Both the position numbers and the translations under genes were made by a program. The notes beneath the pieces were generated by a model. That model worked only from the letters and a program-made list of their open reading frames with translations, was not told the DNA's origin and did not search any database. A stretch of DNA of 64,000 nucleotides, from the NCBI RefSeq assembly GCF_902806455.1, contig NZ_CADCWQ010000001.1, forward strand, positions 2,356,001 to 2,420,000. Reading direction: 5' to 3'. Shown here piece by piece: positions 35,568 through 46,206 of this stretch. Numbering within the stretch: the first letter of the stretch is position 1; every line of letters starts with the position of its first letter. Origin of the DNA: Virgibacillus doumboii. GTDB lineage: Bacteria > Bacillota > Bacilli > Bacillales > Amphibacillaceae.

Positions 35568-35975
35568 TTAATCAGATCCTCCATTAAAGTTTTTAAGCAA
35601 ATCCTCAACGAGAATCCCATTTATTTTTAATCCTTTCATATCACAATCACTGATCTCAACATTCGATAAGTCACAGTTTTTAACAGTACTGGCATGTAAA
35701 TCACAGTTTTCAAATGTAACCGTCCGATGTGTTGCATTTGAATCGTAATTGGGGTGATCTTCCGGCGGTAAACCGATATTACGGAAAATTGCTCCGCCGA
35801 TTTGAGCATCCTCAATATGCAAATCACTCAAATTTGCATCTGTTATTTTCGTACCTGTAAGATTTACATTTTGAAAATACAGGTTTTCAGCCATTACCTC
35901 TTTGAAAGTTGAACCGGACATTTCTGCCATTTGAACTTGTATAAATTGTTTTTTCAGTGGTGGAATTTCTGCCAT
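35568..35975 (-). CDS. Pentapeptide-repeat protein
   Basis: A 135-residue protein with repeated A(D/N)LXX-like units in two blocks, residues about 22-70 (FKEVMAENLYFQNVNLTGTK) and 88-122 (FENCDLHASTVKNCDLSNVE). It should fold as a right-handed beta-helix. Function unknown; some relatives mimic DNA and protect gyrase, and a GyrI-like gene lies 1.4 kb downstream, but that is only a hint. AAGGAGATG precedes the start. Confidence 0.85.
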   Translation of the reverse strand: MAEIPPLKKQFIQVQMAEMSGSTFKEVMAENLYFQNVNLTGTKITDANLSDLHIEDAQIGGAIFRNIGLPPEDHPNYDSNATHRTVTFENCDLHASTVKNCDLSNVEISDCDMKGLKINGILVEDLLKNFNGGSD

Positions 35976-36010
35976 TTGATCATCTCCTTATGATTCTTTT
36001 ACAATTAAAC

Positions 36011-36424
36011 TCAGTGAGTTATAATCAGGTCATGATCCACATTGCAAACGCCTAAAACATTTCCGTCCGGATCCTGCAACCCGAATCCTAAGGGGCCATC
36101 CTCATTACTATTTAATGGAGTAACGTTGGCACCTTGTTCTCTCAGCCATTCGTGGCAAGCATTCAAGTCTTCCGCATAAAAATCGATGACACTGTTTTCG
36201 TCAATATTCCAGGTAGTATTTCGAAAAGATAGCCTTGATGGGTCATCTGTCTTCATCAGGAAAATACTCGCTGCCCCCGGAACATAAAACGATAACATGG
36301 CTGAATCGTTGTCCTGATATTGGATATGAAGACCTAGAAGTTCCGTATACCATTTAACCGAACGTTCCAGGTTGGACACCGGTATTTCCACATTTGTAAT
36401 TTTTGAGACCATTTTGTTTTGCAT
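36011..36424 (-). CDS. VOC family (glyoxalase/bleomycin resistance-like) protein
   Basis: 137 residues with a two-module VOC fold: ITNVEIPVSNLERSVKWYTE at the start and FGLQDPDGNVLGVCNVDHD at the end. Metal ligands are not obvious at every position. AAGGAGG precedes the ATG. Substrate unknown. Confidence 0.87.
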   Translation of the reverse strand: MQNKMVSKITNVEIPVSNLERSVKWYTELLGLHIQYQDNDSAMLSFYVPGAASIFLMKTDDPSRLSFRNTTWNIDENSVIDFYAEDLNACHEWLREQGANVTPLNSNEDGPLGFGLQDPDGNVLGVCNVDHDLIITH

Positions 36425-36492
36425 ATCGGATACCTCCTTCCTCTGTTTTCACTTCAATAACGGAACATATTACGAAAAAGATACGGTCCATT

Positions 36493-36551
36493 TTATTTTT
36501 TGAAGGAGGCAGCTTGCTTTCATCAGAATCGTGAAATTCGAGTAATTTCGA
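36493..36551 (-). pseudogene. Remnant of a VOC C-terminus
   Basis: The segment resembles the last 50 bases of the VOC tail at 34623-34680 (shared agcttg, atcgtgaaattc-type words), and the 50 bases to its left (36457-36500) resemble 34580-34628. It shows a duplicated VOC 3' end that has decayed. Confidence 0.5.
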
Positions 36552-36562
36552 AAGTGTACACC

Positions 36563-36937
36563 CTACTCAATTACACTGAAACGATTGCCATCGGGGTCAA
36601 ATAAATCAAATCCTCTCATCCCGCCTAATTCGTGTATGTCCCCAACATTTGCACTTTTTTCCACTAAACTTTGATGGATTGACTGAATATCATCTGTGTG
36701 AAAGTTCATATAATGATCCACACCATAATTATTTTCCGGAAAAGCCGGTTGCTCAACATCACTGGATTTAACAAGGCAAAATGTAACAACGCCATTCCAG
36801 ATTTTTAATACATTCGCTTCAGGTTCATCCTCGTGGAGCATCTCGAATCCAAGCATCTTTTCATACCAGTCTGTCGATTTTTTCAAGTCCGTCACGGGGA
36901 TAAATATGCCAATTCCATAGAGTAAATCTTTTCCCAT
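36563..36937 (-). CDS. VOC family (glyoxalase/bleomycin resistance-like) protein
   Basis: 124 residues: IGIFIPVTDLKKSTDWYEKM at the N-terminus and MRGFDLFDPDGNRFSVIE at the C-terminus. It is probably a paralogue of 36011-36424. First gene of the leftward VOC cluster. Confidence 0.87.
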   Translation of the reverse strand: MGKDLLYGIGIFIPVTDLKKSTDWYEKMLGFEMLHEDEPEANVLKIWNGVVTFCLVKSSDVEQPAFPENNYGVDHYMNFHTDDIQSIHQSLVEKSANVGDIHELGGMRGFDLFDPDGNRFSVIE

Positions 36938-37028
36938 CTTCTCACCTCATTTCGGATTATGCCGTTATATTACATCTTTACTACATTTCTAGATTTCCTT
37001 TTCATATCCTGCAAAAATTTTAAAAAAT

Positions 37029-37079
37029 AAGCATCAAATAAACCGCACCTATGTGCTGGGTGCGGTTTATTTGACGCTT
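37029..37079 (-). terminator. Arginine operon terminator
   Basis: A 21 bp stem (from AAGCATCAAATAAACCGCACC, one mismatch) followed by TTATTTTTTA on the minus strand, 27 bases after the argH stop. Confidence 0.9.
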
Positions 37080-37105
37080 ACGGTTTTATATTGAAGTAAA
37101 CCACT

Positions 37106-38476
37106 TTACAATAACTCTCTTGCCTGTTCCAATTGTTTAACCACTTGCTTTCTGGCAGTTCCACCAATACTATTCCGGGCATCCACCACATGCTTTGGTT
37201 CAAGAACGGAAAAAATATCTTTGTCAAACAGCTTGCTGAACGACTGATATTCTTCCAATGTCAATCTGAGTAAAAATTTATTTTGCTGGATTGCATACAG
37301 CACAATTCTTCCAATAATCGCATGTGCCTCACGAAATGGCAGCCCTTTTGTTACCAGATAATCTGCAATATCTGTTGCATTGGAAAAATCCTGTTCAACA
37401 GCCTGGTACATATTTTCCTGTTTAACCTTCATCGTTTCGATCATTGGTGCCAATAGCCGTAACGATCCATCAAGTGTTTTAACCGTATCAAACAGTCCCT
37501 CTTTATCCTCCTGCATGTCTTTGTTATAGGCTAATGGCAGTCCTTTTAAAACGGTCAATAAGCTGAACAAACTTCCATATACACGCCCTGTTTTCCCGCG
37601 GAGCAGTTCCGGAACATCGGGATTTTTCTTTTGCGGCATGATACTCGATCCAGTGCAAAAGGAATCATCCAGTTCAATAAAGCCAAATTCCTGACTTGAC
37701 CAAATAATAAGTTCCTCCGACAAACGGGATAAATGAGTCATTAATATCGAGGCAATCGATAAGAATTCCAGAACAAAATCACGGTCACTGACTGCATCCA
37801 GGCTGTTCGGATACACATAATCAAAGCCAAGTAATGACGCTGTCCGCTCACGGTCAATAGGAAAGGTGGTACCGGCAAGCGCTCCGGCACCAAGCGGTGA
37901 CCAATTCGTGCGTTTCAGACTGTCCTCCAGTCGCTGCTTATCCCGCTCCAGCATCCAGAAATAAGCAAGCATATGATGGGAAAATAACACCGGTTGGGCC
38001 CGCTGCAGGTGCGTATACCCGGGCATAACCACATCACTGTTTTCTTCCGCCTGTTTGACAAATGCTGCTTGAACCTGGGCAACCAGTTCCATCACTTCCT
38101 TTGTTTTTTGTTTAACAAATAAATGGAAGTCGGTTGCAACCTGGTCATTTCTGCTTCTGCCTGTATGCAGCTTCCCTGCAACCGGGCCAATTTCTTCGTG
38201 TAAAAGCCGCTCGATGTTCATATGGATATCTTCATCTTCAACCTTTAAATCAACATTTCCAGCTGCAATTTTTCCGGCAATGGTCTGTAATCCTTCAATG
38301 ATTTTGTTCGCTTCCGCATGTGTGATAATTTCCTGTTCACCAAGCATGGTAACATGTGCGATGCTTCCTTCAATATCTTCCATTGCAAGCTGCTGATCAA
38401 ATTCAATCGAGGCGGTAAAATTTTCGACAAGCTGATTGGTAGCCTTTGTGAAACGTCCTCCCCAGAGCTTTGACAT
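37106..38476 (-). CDS. argH: Argininosuccinate lyase
   Basis: 456 residues, normal length. It splits argininosuccinate into arginine and fumarate, the last step of the pathway. [16 protein letters not shown] and the [15 protein letters not shown] signature with the flexible catalytic-serine loop are intact. The gene is separated from argG by 323 bases with a hairpin, so it may have extra control. Confidence 0.97.
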   Translation of the reverse strand: MSKLWGGRFTKATNQLVENFTASIEFDQQLAMEDIEGSIAHVTMLGEQEIITHAEANKIIEGLQTIAGKIAAGNVDLKVEDEDIHMNIERLLHEEIGPVAGKLHTGRSRNDQVATDFHLFVKQKTKEVMELVAQVQAAFVKQAEENSDVVMPGYTHLQRAQPVLFSHHMLAYFWMLERDKQRLEDSLKRTNWSPLGAGALAGTTFPIDRERTASLLGFDYVYPNSLDAVSDRDFVLEFLSIASILMTHLSRLSEELIIWSSQEFGFIELDDSFCTGSSIMPQKKNPDVPELLRGKTGRVYGSLFSLLTVLKGLPLAYNKDMQEDKEGLFDTVKTLDGSLRLLAPMIETMKVKQENMYQAVEQDFSNATDIADYLVTKGLPFREAHAIIGRIVLYAIQQNKFLLRLTLEEYQSFSKLFDKDIFSVLEPKHVVDARNSIGGTARKQVVKQLEQARELL

Positions 38477-38799
38477 AAAAATTCCTCCCTTGTTATGTAA
38501 TAAACTGTGAAAACCCCATTAAAGCGGGATTTTCACAGGTTAGTTTTACTGGTACGTATTTGAAAAGGTTGTTTTCTAAAGGCTCTTTTCGCAAATTTTG
38601 CTGCTTTTTAACCTCGTAGTTGAAGTAAAATGCGACGTGAAGTTGAGAAGTTTCACTTAGTGAAGCTTTCATTACCCGCAGATGAAATATACTCACTTTC
38701 ATATTCTTTTCATTCGATACAGTGCTCCTCTCGATGATTGCTAATCTAAATCGCTTTCTATTTCATCGAGACAGCGCTCCTCTCAATTAACGAGTAGCC
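38477..38799. other. argG-argH spacer with a hairpin and short direct repeats
   Basis: A hairpin (CTGTGAAAA...TTTTCACAG, 38507-38541) lies just before argH and could pause or attenuate transcription. Further on, CAGTGCTCCTCTC (38719) recurs as CAGCGCTCCTCTC (38771), each after a ttcat-cga context. No gene seen. Confidence 0.55.
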
Positions 38800-40011
38800 T
38801 TAGCTCTTCAATTTTTCCTTCTGATGAATTTCCGCATGCACCTTTGTCGGTAATCCCCATAGTTTGATAAAACCAACCGCTGCATTGTGGTCAAACATAT
38901 CACCCTTTTCATAGGTTGCAAGTTCCTCATTGTACAAGCTGAAATCGGACTTGCGTGCTATAACGGCAGGTGTTCCTTTAAACAACTTCACACGAACGGT
39001 ACCTGAGACTGTTTTTTGGGTCTCGGCAATAAATGCATCAATCGCCGGGCGTAATGGTGAATACCACAACCCATCATATATCATCTGCGCAAATTGCTGA
39101 TCAATTGTTTTTTTAAAATGACTGACTTCCCTTGTATGGGTTAAAAATTCCATCTCCTGGTGTGCATGGATAAGAATGAGTGCAGCGGGATTTTCATATA
39201 CCTCACGTGACTTGATGCCAACTAACCTATTTTCAATATGATCAATCCGGCCGATTCCATGTTTGCCGCCTGCCGTATTTAATGTCCTGATAATGCTGAC
39301 AAGATCCATTGGCTGATCATTCAATGCAACCGGAATTCCTTTATCAAATGTTATATCCACAAGTTCCGGAACATCCGGGGTCGCTTCAATCGGATTTGTC
39401 CAGTCAAACGCCGCTTCCGGTGCCACATTCCATGGATTTTCCAACACCCCTGCTTCACATGCACGACCCCAGATATTGGCATCGATTGAAAAAGGATTAT
39501 CAAGATCAACAGGAATGGGAATGCCCTTTTCCTTTGCATAAGCTATTTGCTCATCTCTGGTCATGCCCCATTCTCTTACTGGTGCAACAACTTGCAAATT
39601 GGGATTCAATGCCTGAATCGACACCTCGAATCGTACCTGGTCATTACCTTTTCCGGTGCAGCCATGTGCTACAGCGATTGCGCCCTCCTCTTCGGCAACA
39701 TCCACGAGCAATTTTGCGATTAATGGTCTCGATAGTGCAGATGATAGCGGATATTTCCCTTCATATAAAGCATTTGCCTGTAATGCCGGCATTAAGTAGT
39801 CATTCGCAAGCATTTCCTTACCATCAATGACAATCGACTTTAATGCACCAACGTCTAATGCTTTTTGCCGTACGGTTTCCAAATCTTTTTTCTCACCCAG
39901 ATCTATTGCCAGTGCAATCACATCATAATTATATTTTTCCTGCAGCCATTTAATGGAAACCGATGTATCCAATCCGCCTGAATAGGCAAGCACAATTTTT
40001 CCATCACTCAT
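38800..40011 (-). CDS. argG: Argininosuccinate synthase
   Basis: 403 residues. [20 protein letters not shown] is the ATP pyrophosphatase loop; [14 protein letters not shown] and [20 protein letters not shown] bind citrulline and aspartate. It joins citrulline and aspartate. Confidence 0.97.
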   Translation of the reverse strand: MSDGKIVLAYSGGLDTSVSIKWLQEKYNYDVIALAIDLGEKKDLETVRQKALDVGALKSIVIDGKEMLANDYLMPALQANALYEGKYPLSSALSRPLIAKLLVDVAEEEGAIAVAHGCTGKGNDQVRFEVSIQALNPNLQVVAPVREWGMTRDEQIAYAKEKGIPIPVDLDNPFSIDANIWGRACEAGVLENPWNVAPEAAFDWTNPIEATPDVPELVDITFDKGIPVALNDQPMDLVSIIRTLNTAGGKHGIGRIDHIENRLVGIKSREVYENPAALILIHAHQEMEFLTHTREVSHFKKTIDQQFAQMIYDGLWYSPLRPAIDAFIAETQKTVSGTVRVKLFKGTPAVIARKSDFSLYNEELATYEKGDMFDHNAAVGFIKLWGLPTKVHAEIHQKEKLKS

Positions 40012-40044
40012 AGCGAATCCCTCCTAGTAATTTGTGAACATCCT

Positions 40045-41001
40045 CTAGTAATCTAATAATGATTTTAATAATGCCTTTTGTGCATGGAGCCGGTTTTCTG
40101 CTTCGTCAAACACAACGGAATGGGCTCCATCGATAATTTCAGCAGATACCTCTTCACCGCGGTGTGCCGGAAGACAATGCAGGAAAATAAAATCTGTCTT
40201 TGCGCCCTGACATAATTTTTCATTTACCTGGTATGGTGCAAAGATTTTCTTCCGTCCGGCATTTTCATCTTCTTTTCCCATACTGGTCCATACATCTGTC
40301 ACCACAATGTCAGCACCGTGGATTGCCTCGGCAGGATCACTGTTATATATCAGTTTTGTTCCATTCTTTCCTGCCACTTCTTTCATTTGATTGAAAATAG
40401 CTTCATTTGGCTGATAGTCTGGCGGACTGGCAATCGCCATATCCATTCCAGCCAACACACTTCCCTCAATCAACGAATGACACATATTATTATCGCCATC
40501 ACCTACGTATGCAAGTTTTAGTCCGTTAAAATCACCTTTCTGCTCATAAATTGTCAACAGGTCAGCAAGCACTTGTGTCGGATGATGCAAGTCTGTTAAT
40601 CCATTAATAACCGGAACCGCAGCATAGTGTGCATAGGTTTCAATCATGTCATGAGAAAACGTGCGAATCATCAAGCCATCCACATAGCGTGATAATACCT
40701 GGGCTGTATCCGCACTTGATTCCCCGCGTCCGAGCTGCATGTCATTTTTACTAAGAAAAATGGCTTGCCCGCCAAGCTGCAACATCCCAACTTCAAACGA
40801 AACCCTTGTACGGGTGGATGATTTTTCAAAAAGCATGCCAAGCACTTTTCCCTGTAAATAGGGTTTGTGGATCCCCGCCTTTGTTTCCTGCTTAAGTCGA
40901 ATGGCCTCATCAAGCAGTTCGATTAATTCGTTTCTGCTGTATTGTGCCAATGTTAAAAAATCCTGTTTTTCTTGTACGGGTCGAACTTTTTCAGGCGTCA
41001 A
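40045..41001 (-). CDS. argF: Ornithine carbamoyltransferase
   Basis: About 318 residues. FEKSSTRTRVSFEVGM binds carbamoyl phosphate, and HCLPAHRGEEV is the ornithine-binding loop. The most likely start is TTG at 41001, ten bases after AGGG; another TTG at 41010 is too close to it. It follows carB, so carbamoyl phosphate production and use are coupled. Confidence 0.96.
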   Translation of the reverse strand: MTPEKVRPVQEKQDFLTLAQYSRNELIELLDEAIRLKQETKAGIHKPYLQGKVLGMLFEKSSTRTRVSFEVGMLQLGGQAIFLSKNDMQLGRGESSADTAQVLSRYVDGLMIRTFSHDMIETYAHYAAVPVINGLTDLHHPTQVLADLLTIYEQKGDFNGLKLAYVGDGDNNMCHSLIEGSVLAGMDMAIASPPDYQPNEAIFNQMKEVAGKNGTKLIYNSDPAEAIHGADIVVTDVWTSMGKEDENAGRKKIFAPYQVNEKLCQGAKTDFIFLHCLPAHRGEEVSAEIIDGAHSVVFDEAENRLHAQKALLKSLLDY

Positions 41002-41019
41002 AAAAATCAATCCCTTCTA

Positions 41020-44000
41020 TCATACTGTTGTATACAGATAATCCTGCAACGACATAACCGAGACAGGAGAACGTTCCATAGAATCGGTTGCCGCTACTAC
41101 TGTTTCTTTACACGTGAATAATGCAACCTGATACATTATCACAAGTGTGCGTATTTCCTTCCCGCGCGTATTCGTTGACAATCCGCTTGGGATAACGACC
41201 GCACCCGCTATTGTTTTTTGCTTAAAAAAGTTGATAAGTGATTCCGAATCTTCGTTAACTTTCTTATTGGCAACTCCATTTTGTGTTAAAAATTCACTGG
41301 TTCCTGGTGTTGCCAGGATAGAAAAGTCGTTACTGAGTTTTTGGATGACAGGCAGAAGTTCCTGTTTTTTCTTGTCAGCAATCGAACAAAGAACATACAC
41401 TTTTGCTGTGCTTTCTTTCCGCATTGTTGATAAATAGGTTGCTTTGGCAAGTGCATCAGGATATGTTTCGGCAATCCCAATCGCCTCACCGGTTGATTTC
41501 ATAACAGGCCCAAGCGCTGGGTCAACTCCGACTAATTGAGATGCTGAAAAAACAGGTGCTTTAACAGCATAAAAAGCCGTAGCTTCCAGTAAACCCGTTT
41601 TGCTTAATTTTTCCCCAAGCTGTACCCGGATGGACGCTTCCACCATGGAGACACCTGTTACCTTACTGATTAATGGGACCGTTCGTGATGCCCGCGGATT
41701 CACTTCCAATACATAAATCTGCTCTTCCGTTACGATATACTGGATATTGACAAATCCAATGATCCCGGCCTGTTGACAAATGGCCTGCGCATAATGAAGC
41801 AAACTTTCCTGTTGTACAGTCGATAAGTTGATTGGCGGCATAACAGCAATACTGTCACCAGAATGAACTCCTGCTTTTTCAACATGTTCCATAATTGCCG
41901 GAACCATGATGTTCTCTCCATCACTGATTAAATCCAGCTCAACCTCCATGCCAGGTGTATATTGATCAATCAGCACCGGCCATATTCGCTCGTTTTCATC
42001 CATCAGTGTGTTAACATATTCAGTCAATGTCGCTTCCTGATAAACAATTTGCATCGATTGACCGCCGATAACATAGGATGGACGGACAAGAACCGGATAG
42101 CCGATTTTTTCAGCACATGCCTTAATTTCATCAAGGCTATACACCATTTCCCCGGCAATATGGGGAATGTTCAGATCGTTTAATAACCGATAAAATTGGT
42201 CCCGGTCTTCCAGCTGATCAATTCTGTCAGGTGTTGTTCCGTAAATTGAAATCCCTGCAGTTTTAAGTTCCTTTGCCAAATTCAGTGCCGTTTGACCACC
42301 AAATTGAATCATGACACCACTCACGTTTTCCTCATCAATAACATTCAGGATATCCTCCACTGTTAATGCTTCAAAATATAAGTGATCCGCTACCGAACTG
42401 TCGGTACTGACGGTTTCCGGGTTGTTGTTGATGACAATCGTTTCATATCCCAGTTTTTTCAACGCATATACCGCGTGAACAGAGCTGTAATCAAATTCCA
42501 TTCCCTGCCCAATCCGAATTGGACCAGAACCGATGATTAATACAGCGTTTTTCTTGTTTTGCGTTATGGTACTGCCTGGCGCTTCACACCATGTCGAATA
42601 ATAATAGGCTGATTGATTGACAGAACCAATAGAAAGATAACTTGGCGCTAATTGGCATTCCTTGATTTTCTGTCTGACTTTATCCTCTGTCGTTTTCAAA
42701 AAAACGCTTAACGCCTTGTCACTGATTTGCAGTTGTTTCGCTTGCAATAATTTATCCGTTTTAACCGTCTGGATGGATTCCTCTTTTAGCGTTTCTTCTG
42801 CCGCAACCATTTGCTTGATTTTCTCTAAAAATTGCCGGCTGATTGCAGTATGGTCATACAGTTCTTCAACACTTTTTCCCTGTCGCATCGCCTCGGCAAC
42901 CGCGAACAGATACAAGTCAGTCGGCAGTTTCATATGTTTCAGCAGCACCTGAAAATCCTTGCCGCAAAGCTCCGAATGACTCAGATTTGTCAATCCATTA
43001 TCCAGTGAGCGGATTGCCTTATTTAAGGCAGCCTCAAACGTTTGATCTACTGCCATTATTTCCCCGGTTGCCTTCATTTGTGTGCCTAATTTCCGTTCCA
43101 GTTCCGGGAATTTATCAAACGAAAACCGCGGCATTTTTACAACCGTATAATCAATCTTCAAGTCATGAACGGAACCTGTTTTTTCCGGAAAATAATTATT
43201 CAAAGAATCCAGCAACGCACATTTCGTTGCGATGACAGCAATCGGGCACCCTGTCGCTTTTGATGCTAATGCTGATGAGCGGCTCACCCGTGGATTTACT
43301 TCGATCACATAGTACTGATCGCTATCATGTGCAAGCGCAAATTGAATATTACAGGCTCCAATTACACCAAGTTCACGAACAATCCTCACAGCAGCATCCT
43401 TCAGCTTCGCATCCTGTTTTGCTGTTAATGTTTGTGCCGGTGCAACAACAATGGAATCCCCGGTGTGAACACCAACCGGGTCAATATTTTCCATACTGCA
43501 GACAATCACACAATCATCATGAACATCGCGAATCACTTCAAATTCAATTTCCTTTAAGCCCTTGATACTTTTCTCCAACAGCACCTGATGGATTGGGCTT
43601 GCATTCAATCCATTAGTGACAATTTCCTGAAGCTCCTGCTCATTCCCGGCAAACCCTCCACCTGTTCCCCCAAGTGTATAGGCAGGTCTTACGATAACCG
43701 GGTAACCAATCTCCGCTGCACACTGGAATGCTTGTTCTAAAGTCGAAATAATGTGCGATTCCGCTACAGGTTCATCCATTTCCTTCATAAGTTTACGGAA
43801 CTTCTCCCGGTCTTCTCCATTCATGATTGAATCAATTGTTGTCCCCAGCAATTGAACATGATATTTTTCCAAAAGTCCGGACTGATTTGCCTCAAACGTT
43901 AAATTTAATCCTGTTTGTCCGCCAAGTGTTCCAATCATGCCATCCGGTTGTTCTTTCTTAAAAATTTCCTCTATTGTTGATATGGTCATCGGTTCCATAT

Positions 44001-44190
44001 AAATGGAATCTGCAACTGATTCATCAGTCATTATCGTCGCCGGATTATTATTCAGTAAAACAACTTCAATTCCTTCTGCTTTTAATGCCAGACACGCTTC
44101 TGTTCCTGCATAATCAAATTCAGCGGCTTGCCCGATAACGATTGGTCCGGAACCAATGACGAGTACCTTTTTGATTGTATTAATCGTCAC
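41020..44190 (-). CDS. carB: Carbamoyl-phosphate synthase large subunit
   Basis: 1056 residues with both ATP-grasp halves (GSGPIVIGQAAEFDYAGTEA and GSGPIRIGQGMEFDYSSVHA) and a C-terminal allosteric domain. It makes carbamoyl phosphate from bicarbonate, ATP and ammonia passed from the small subunit. The start is GTG or a nearby codon, with AAGGAGG only 2 bases before GTG. carA, which normally precedes carB, is missing: argD lies 15 bases upstream. The small subunit must be supplied from another locus, such as the pyrimidine operon. Confidence 0.97.
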   Translation of the reverse strand: MTINTIKKVLVIGSGPIVIGQAAEFDYAGTEACLALKAEGIEVVLLNNNPATIMTDESVADSIYMEPMTISTIEEIFKKEQPDGMIGTLGGQTGLNLTFEANQSGLLEKYHVQLLGTTIDSIMNGEDREKFRKLMKEMDEPVAESHIISTLEQAFQCAAEIGYPVIVRPAYTLGGTGGGFAGNEQELQEIVTNGLNASPIHQVLLEKSIKGLKEIEFEVIRDVHDDCVIVCSMENIDPVGVHTGDSIVVAPAQTLTAKQDAKLKDAAVRIVRELGVIGACNIQFALAHDSDQYYVIEVNPRVSRSSALASKATGCPIAVIATKCALLDSLNNYFPEKTGSVHDLKIDYTVVKMPRFSFDKFPELERKLGTQMKATGEIMAVDQTFEAALNKAIRSLDNGLTNLSHSELCGKDFQVLLKHMKLPTDLYLFAVAEAMRQGKSVEELYDHTAISRQFLEKIKQMVAAEETLKEESIQTVKTDKLLQAKQLQISDKALSVFLKTTEDKVRQKIKECQLAPSYLSIGSVNQSAYYYSTWCEAPGSTITQNKKNAVLIIGSGPIRIGQGMEFDYSSVHAVYALKKLGYETIVINNNPETVSTDSSVADHLYFEALTVEDILNVIDEENVSGVMIQFGGQTALNLAKELKTAGISIYGTTPDRIDQLEDRDQFYRLLNDLNIPHIAGEMVYSLDEIKACAEKIGYPVLVRPSYVIGGQSMQIVYQEATLTEYVNTLMDENERIWPVLIDQYTPGMEVELDLISDGENIMVPAIMEHVEKAGVHSGDSIAVMPPINLSTVQQESLLHYAQAICQQAGIIGFVNIQYIVTEEQIYVLEVNPRASRTVPLISKVTGVSMVEASIRVQLGEKLSKTGLLEATAFYAVKAPVFSASQLVGVDPALGPVMKSTGEAIGIAETYPDALAKATYLSTMRKESTAKVYVLCSIADKKKQELLPVIQKLSNDFSILATPGTSEFLTQNGVANKKVNEDSESLINFFKQKTIAGAVVIPSGLSTNTRGKEIRTLVIMYQVALFTCKETVVAATDSMERSPVSVMSLQDYLYTTV

Positions 44191-44205
44191 AACCTCCTTG
44201 ATAAA

Positions 44206-45375
44206 TCATGGTAATGTATTGGCAAGCGCCAGCCGAAACTTTTTCATAAACAGCAAAATATCATCTTCTGTTATCGTGAGTGGCGGTAAAATCCGGATCA
44301 CATTTGGACCGGCAGTCAGAATCAGTAATTTTTCCTGAATTGCTCCCTTCACAATTTCTAAAGCCGATCCCTCTATTTCCAAACCAATTAAGAGCCCTCT
44401 GCCACGCAGTTTTTTAATTTGCGGAAACTCCTGTTTCAATTCGTTTAAACAGGTAATTAATAACAGACTTTTTTCCGCAGCCGATTTTATTACGGGTGTA
44501 TTCGTAAGTTCTTCAACCGTTGCCAGTGCAGCAGTTGAGGCGAGTGGGTTTCCGCCAAATGTACTGCCGTGGCTTCCCGGTTGAAAGGCACTTGCCACCA
44601 TTTTTCCGGCAAGCATAGCACCAATCGGAAATCCGGAACCCAAGCCTTTTGCAAGTGTTACAATATCTGGTTTAAGCCCATATTGTTCATAAGCAAATAA
44701 TGATCCGGTGCGCCCCATACCAGTCTGGACTTCATCAATAACAACGAGAATTTGCTGATCTTCACAAATCTGAACCAATTTATCAATCCAGGACTGGTCT
44801 GCCGGAATGACCCCACCTTCACCTTGAACGAGTTCAACCATGACTGCTGCCGGTGGGTCATCTTTAAGGACTTCCAGACTGGCCAGATCATTATAAGGAA
44901 GATGTGTAAATCCCGGTACCAGCGGAGCAAACCCAGTTTGGATTTTTTCCTGCCCTGTAGCAGTGAGCGCAGCCATTGTACGCCCATGGAAGGATTGCTG
45001 GAACGTTACAATATTGCTTCGGTCTTTTTGAAACTTTCGAACAAGCTTAATAGCGGCTTCGTTGGCTTCTGCACCACTATTACAGAAAAATACGCGATCC
45101 AGACAACTATTTTCGGTCAGGATTACTGCCAGCTGCTCCTGTGCTTTTATATGATACAGATTGGAACAATGCCATAGTTTTTCCAACTGATTTTCTACTG
45201 CTTCTTTGACCGTTTTAGGTACATGGCCAAGATTACAAGTGGCAATGCCCGCGGTAAAATCTAAATATCGATTTCCTTCAACATCCCAAACATAGCTCCC
45301 TTCCCCTTTTGTCAGGCTGATTGGAAAGCGATTATACGTTTGCATCAACGGTGAGACAATTGTTTCGGTTTCCAT
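44206..45375 (-). CDS. argD: Acetylornithine aminotransferase
   Basis: 389 residues, class III PLP enzyme. NSGAEANEAAIKLVRKF, VVIDEVQTGMGRTGSLFAYE and TLAKGLGSGFPIGAM with the PLP lysine are in place. It makes N-acetylornithine. Confidence 0.97.
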   Translation of the reverse strand: METETIVSPLMQTYNRFPISLTKGEGSYVWDVEGNRYLDFTAGIATCNLGHVPKTVKEAVENQLEKLWHCSNLYHIKAQEQLAVILTENSCLDRVFFCNSGAEANEAAIKLVRKFQKDRSNIVTFQQSFHGRTMAALTATGQEKIQTGFAPLVPGFTHLPYNDLASLEVLKDDPPAAVMVELVQGEGGVIPADQSWIDKLVQICEDQQILVVIDEVQTGMGRTGSLFAYEQYGLKPDIVTLAKGLGSGFPIGAMLAGKMVASAFQPGSHGSTFGGNPLASTAALATVEELTNTPVIKSAAEKSLLLITCLNELKQEFPQIKKLRGRGLLIGLEIEGSALEIVKGAIQEKLLILTAGPNVIRILPPLTITEDDILLFMKKFRLALANTLP

Positions 45376-45390
45376 CTATCCACATCCTTC

Positions 45391-46191
45391 TCACGTTAAA
45401 TTTGAATTGATTTTCTTTTCATCTAATGTGAAAGTCGTTCCGGTATTTCCATCGGTTATCAGCTTAAGCAGACTTTCTTCCTCTAAGCCATTAATAATGG
45501 CAACCTTTTGGACCCCTTTCCGCAAACTGTCAATTGCCGCCTGCACTTTTGGAATCATCCCGCCATTGATTTCGCCGCTGTCCATCATTGTTTTCGCTTC
45601 CTGAACACTTAGCTCTGAAATAACGTCAGTATTTTTTAACACGCCAGGCACATTGGTAATCATATACAGTGGTGCTTCTAAGGCCTTAGCAACCGCTGCA
45701 GCCGCTAAGTCGGCATTGATATTCAAACGCTGCCCGGTATGATCAATGGCAATTGGGGATATGACCGGGATTTTTTGCTGGTTTATGACTGTTTTTAACA
45801 TCGCTGGATTAACGTTGGTTACCTTTCCCACATACCCAATTTCCGGATTCTGTTCGAGCTGTTTTGCTTCCAGCATCCGCCCATCAACACCGCTTAAGCC
45901 TACAGCGTTGCCACCTTGTGCTAAGATTTTTCGGACAAGTAATTTATTTACCGATCCTGATAAGGTCATTTCCACAACATCGAGCACCTCATCTGTCGTC
46001 ACCCGCATCCCATTAACAAACGTTGTCTTGACGTTTAAATTTGCAAGTAACGTGGAGACCATTGGGCCACCGCCATGTACAATGACTGGTTGAATGTGAT
46101 CATTTTTTGTTAATGTCACGATGTTGTGATAAAAAGAATCCGGAAGGCGTTGTAAGACGCTGCCGCCACATTTAATTACAAGGTAAGACAT
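45391..46191 (-). CDS. argB: Acetylglutamate kinase
   Basis: 266 residues, amino acid kinase fold: IKCGGSVL, VIVHGGGPMV and LNINADLAAAAVAKAL. It phosphorylates N-acetylglutamate. It lacks the N-terminal helix found in arginine-inhibited forms. Confidence 0.96.
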   Translation of the reverse strand: MSYLVIKCGGSVLQRLPDSFYHNIVTLTKNDHIQPVIVHGGGPMVSTLLANLNVKTTFVNGMRVTTDEVLDVVEMTLSGSVNKLLVRKILAQGGNAVGLSGVDGRMLEAKQLEQNPEIGYVGKVTNVNPAMLKTVINQQKIPVISPIAIDHTGQRLNINADLAAAAVAKALEAPLYMITNVPGVLKNTDVISELSVQEAKTMMDSGEINGGMIPKVQAAIDSLRKGVQKVAIINGLEEESLLKLITDGNTGTTFTLDEKKINSNLT

Positions 46192-46206
46192 TGAAAACCA
46201 CCTTCT

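Noticed and set aside
35203..35630. Several 80-90 codon frames on both strands
   Set aside because: They run through the GC-rich palindromic repeat at 35381-35507 and do not look like proteins.
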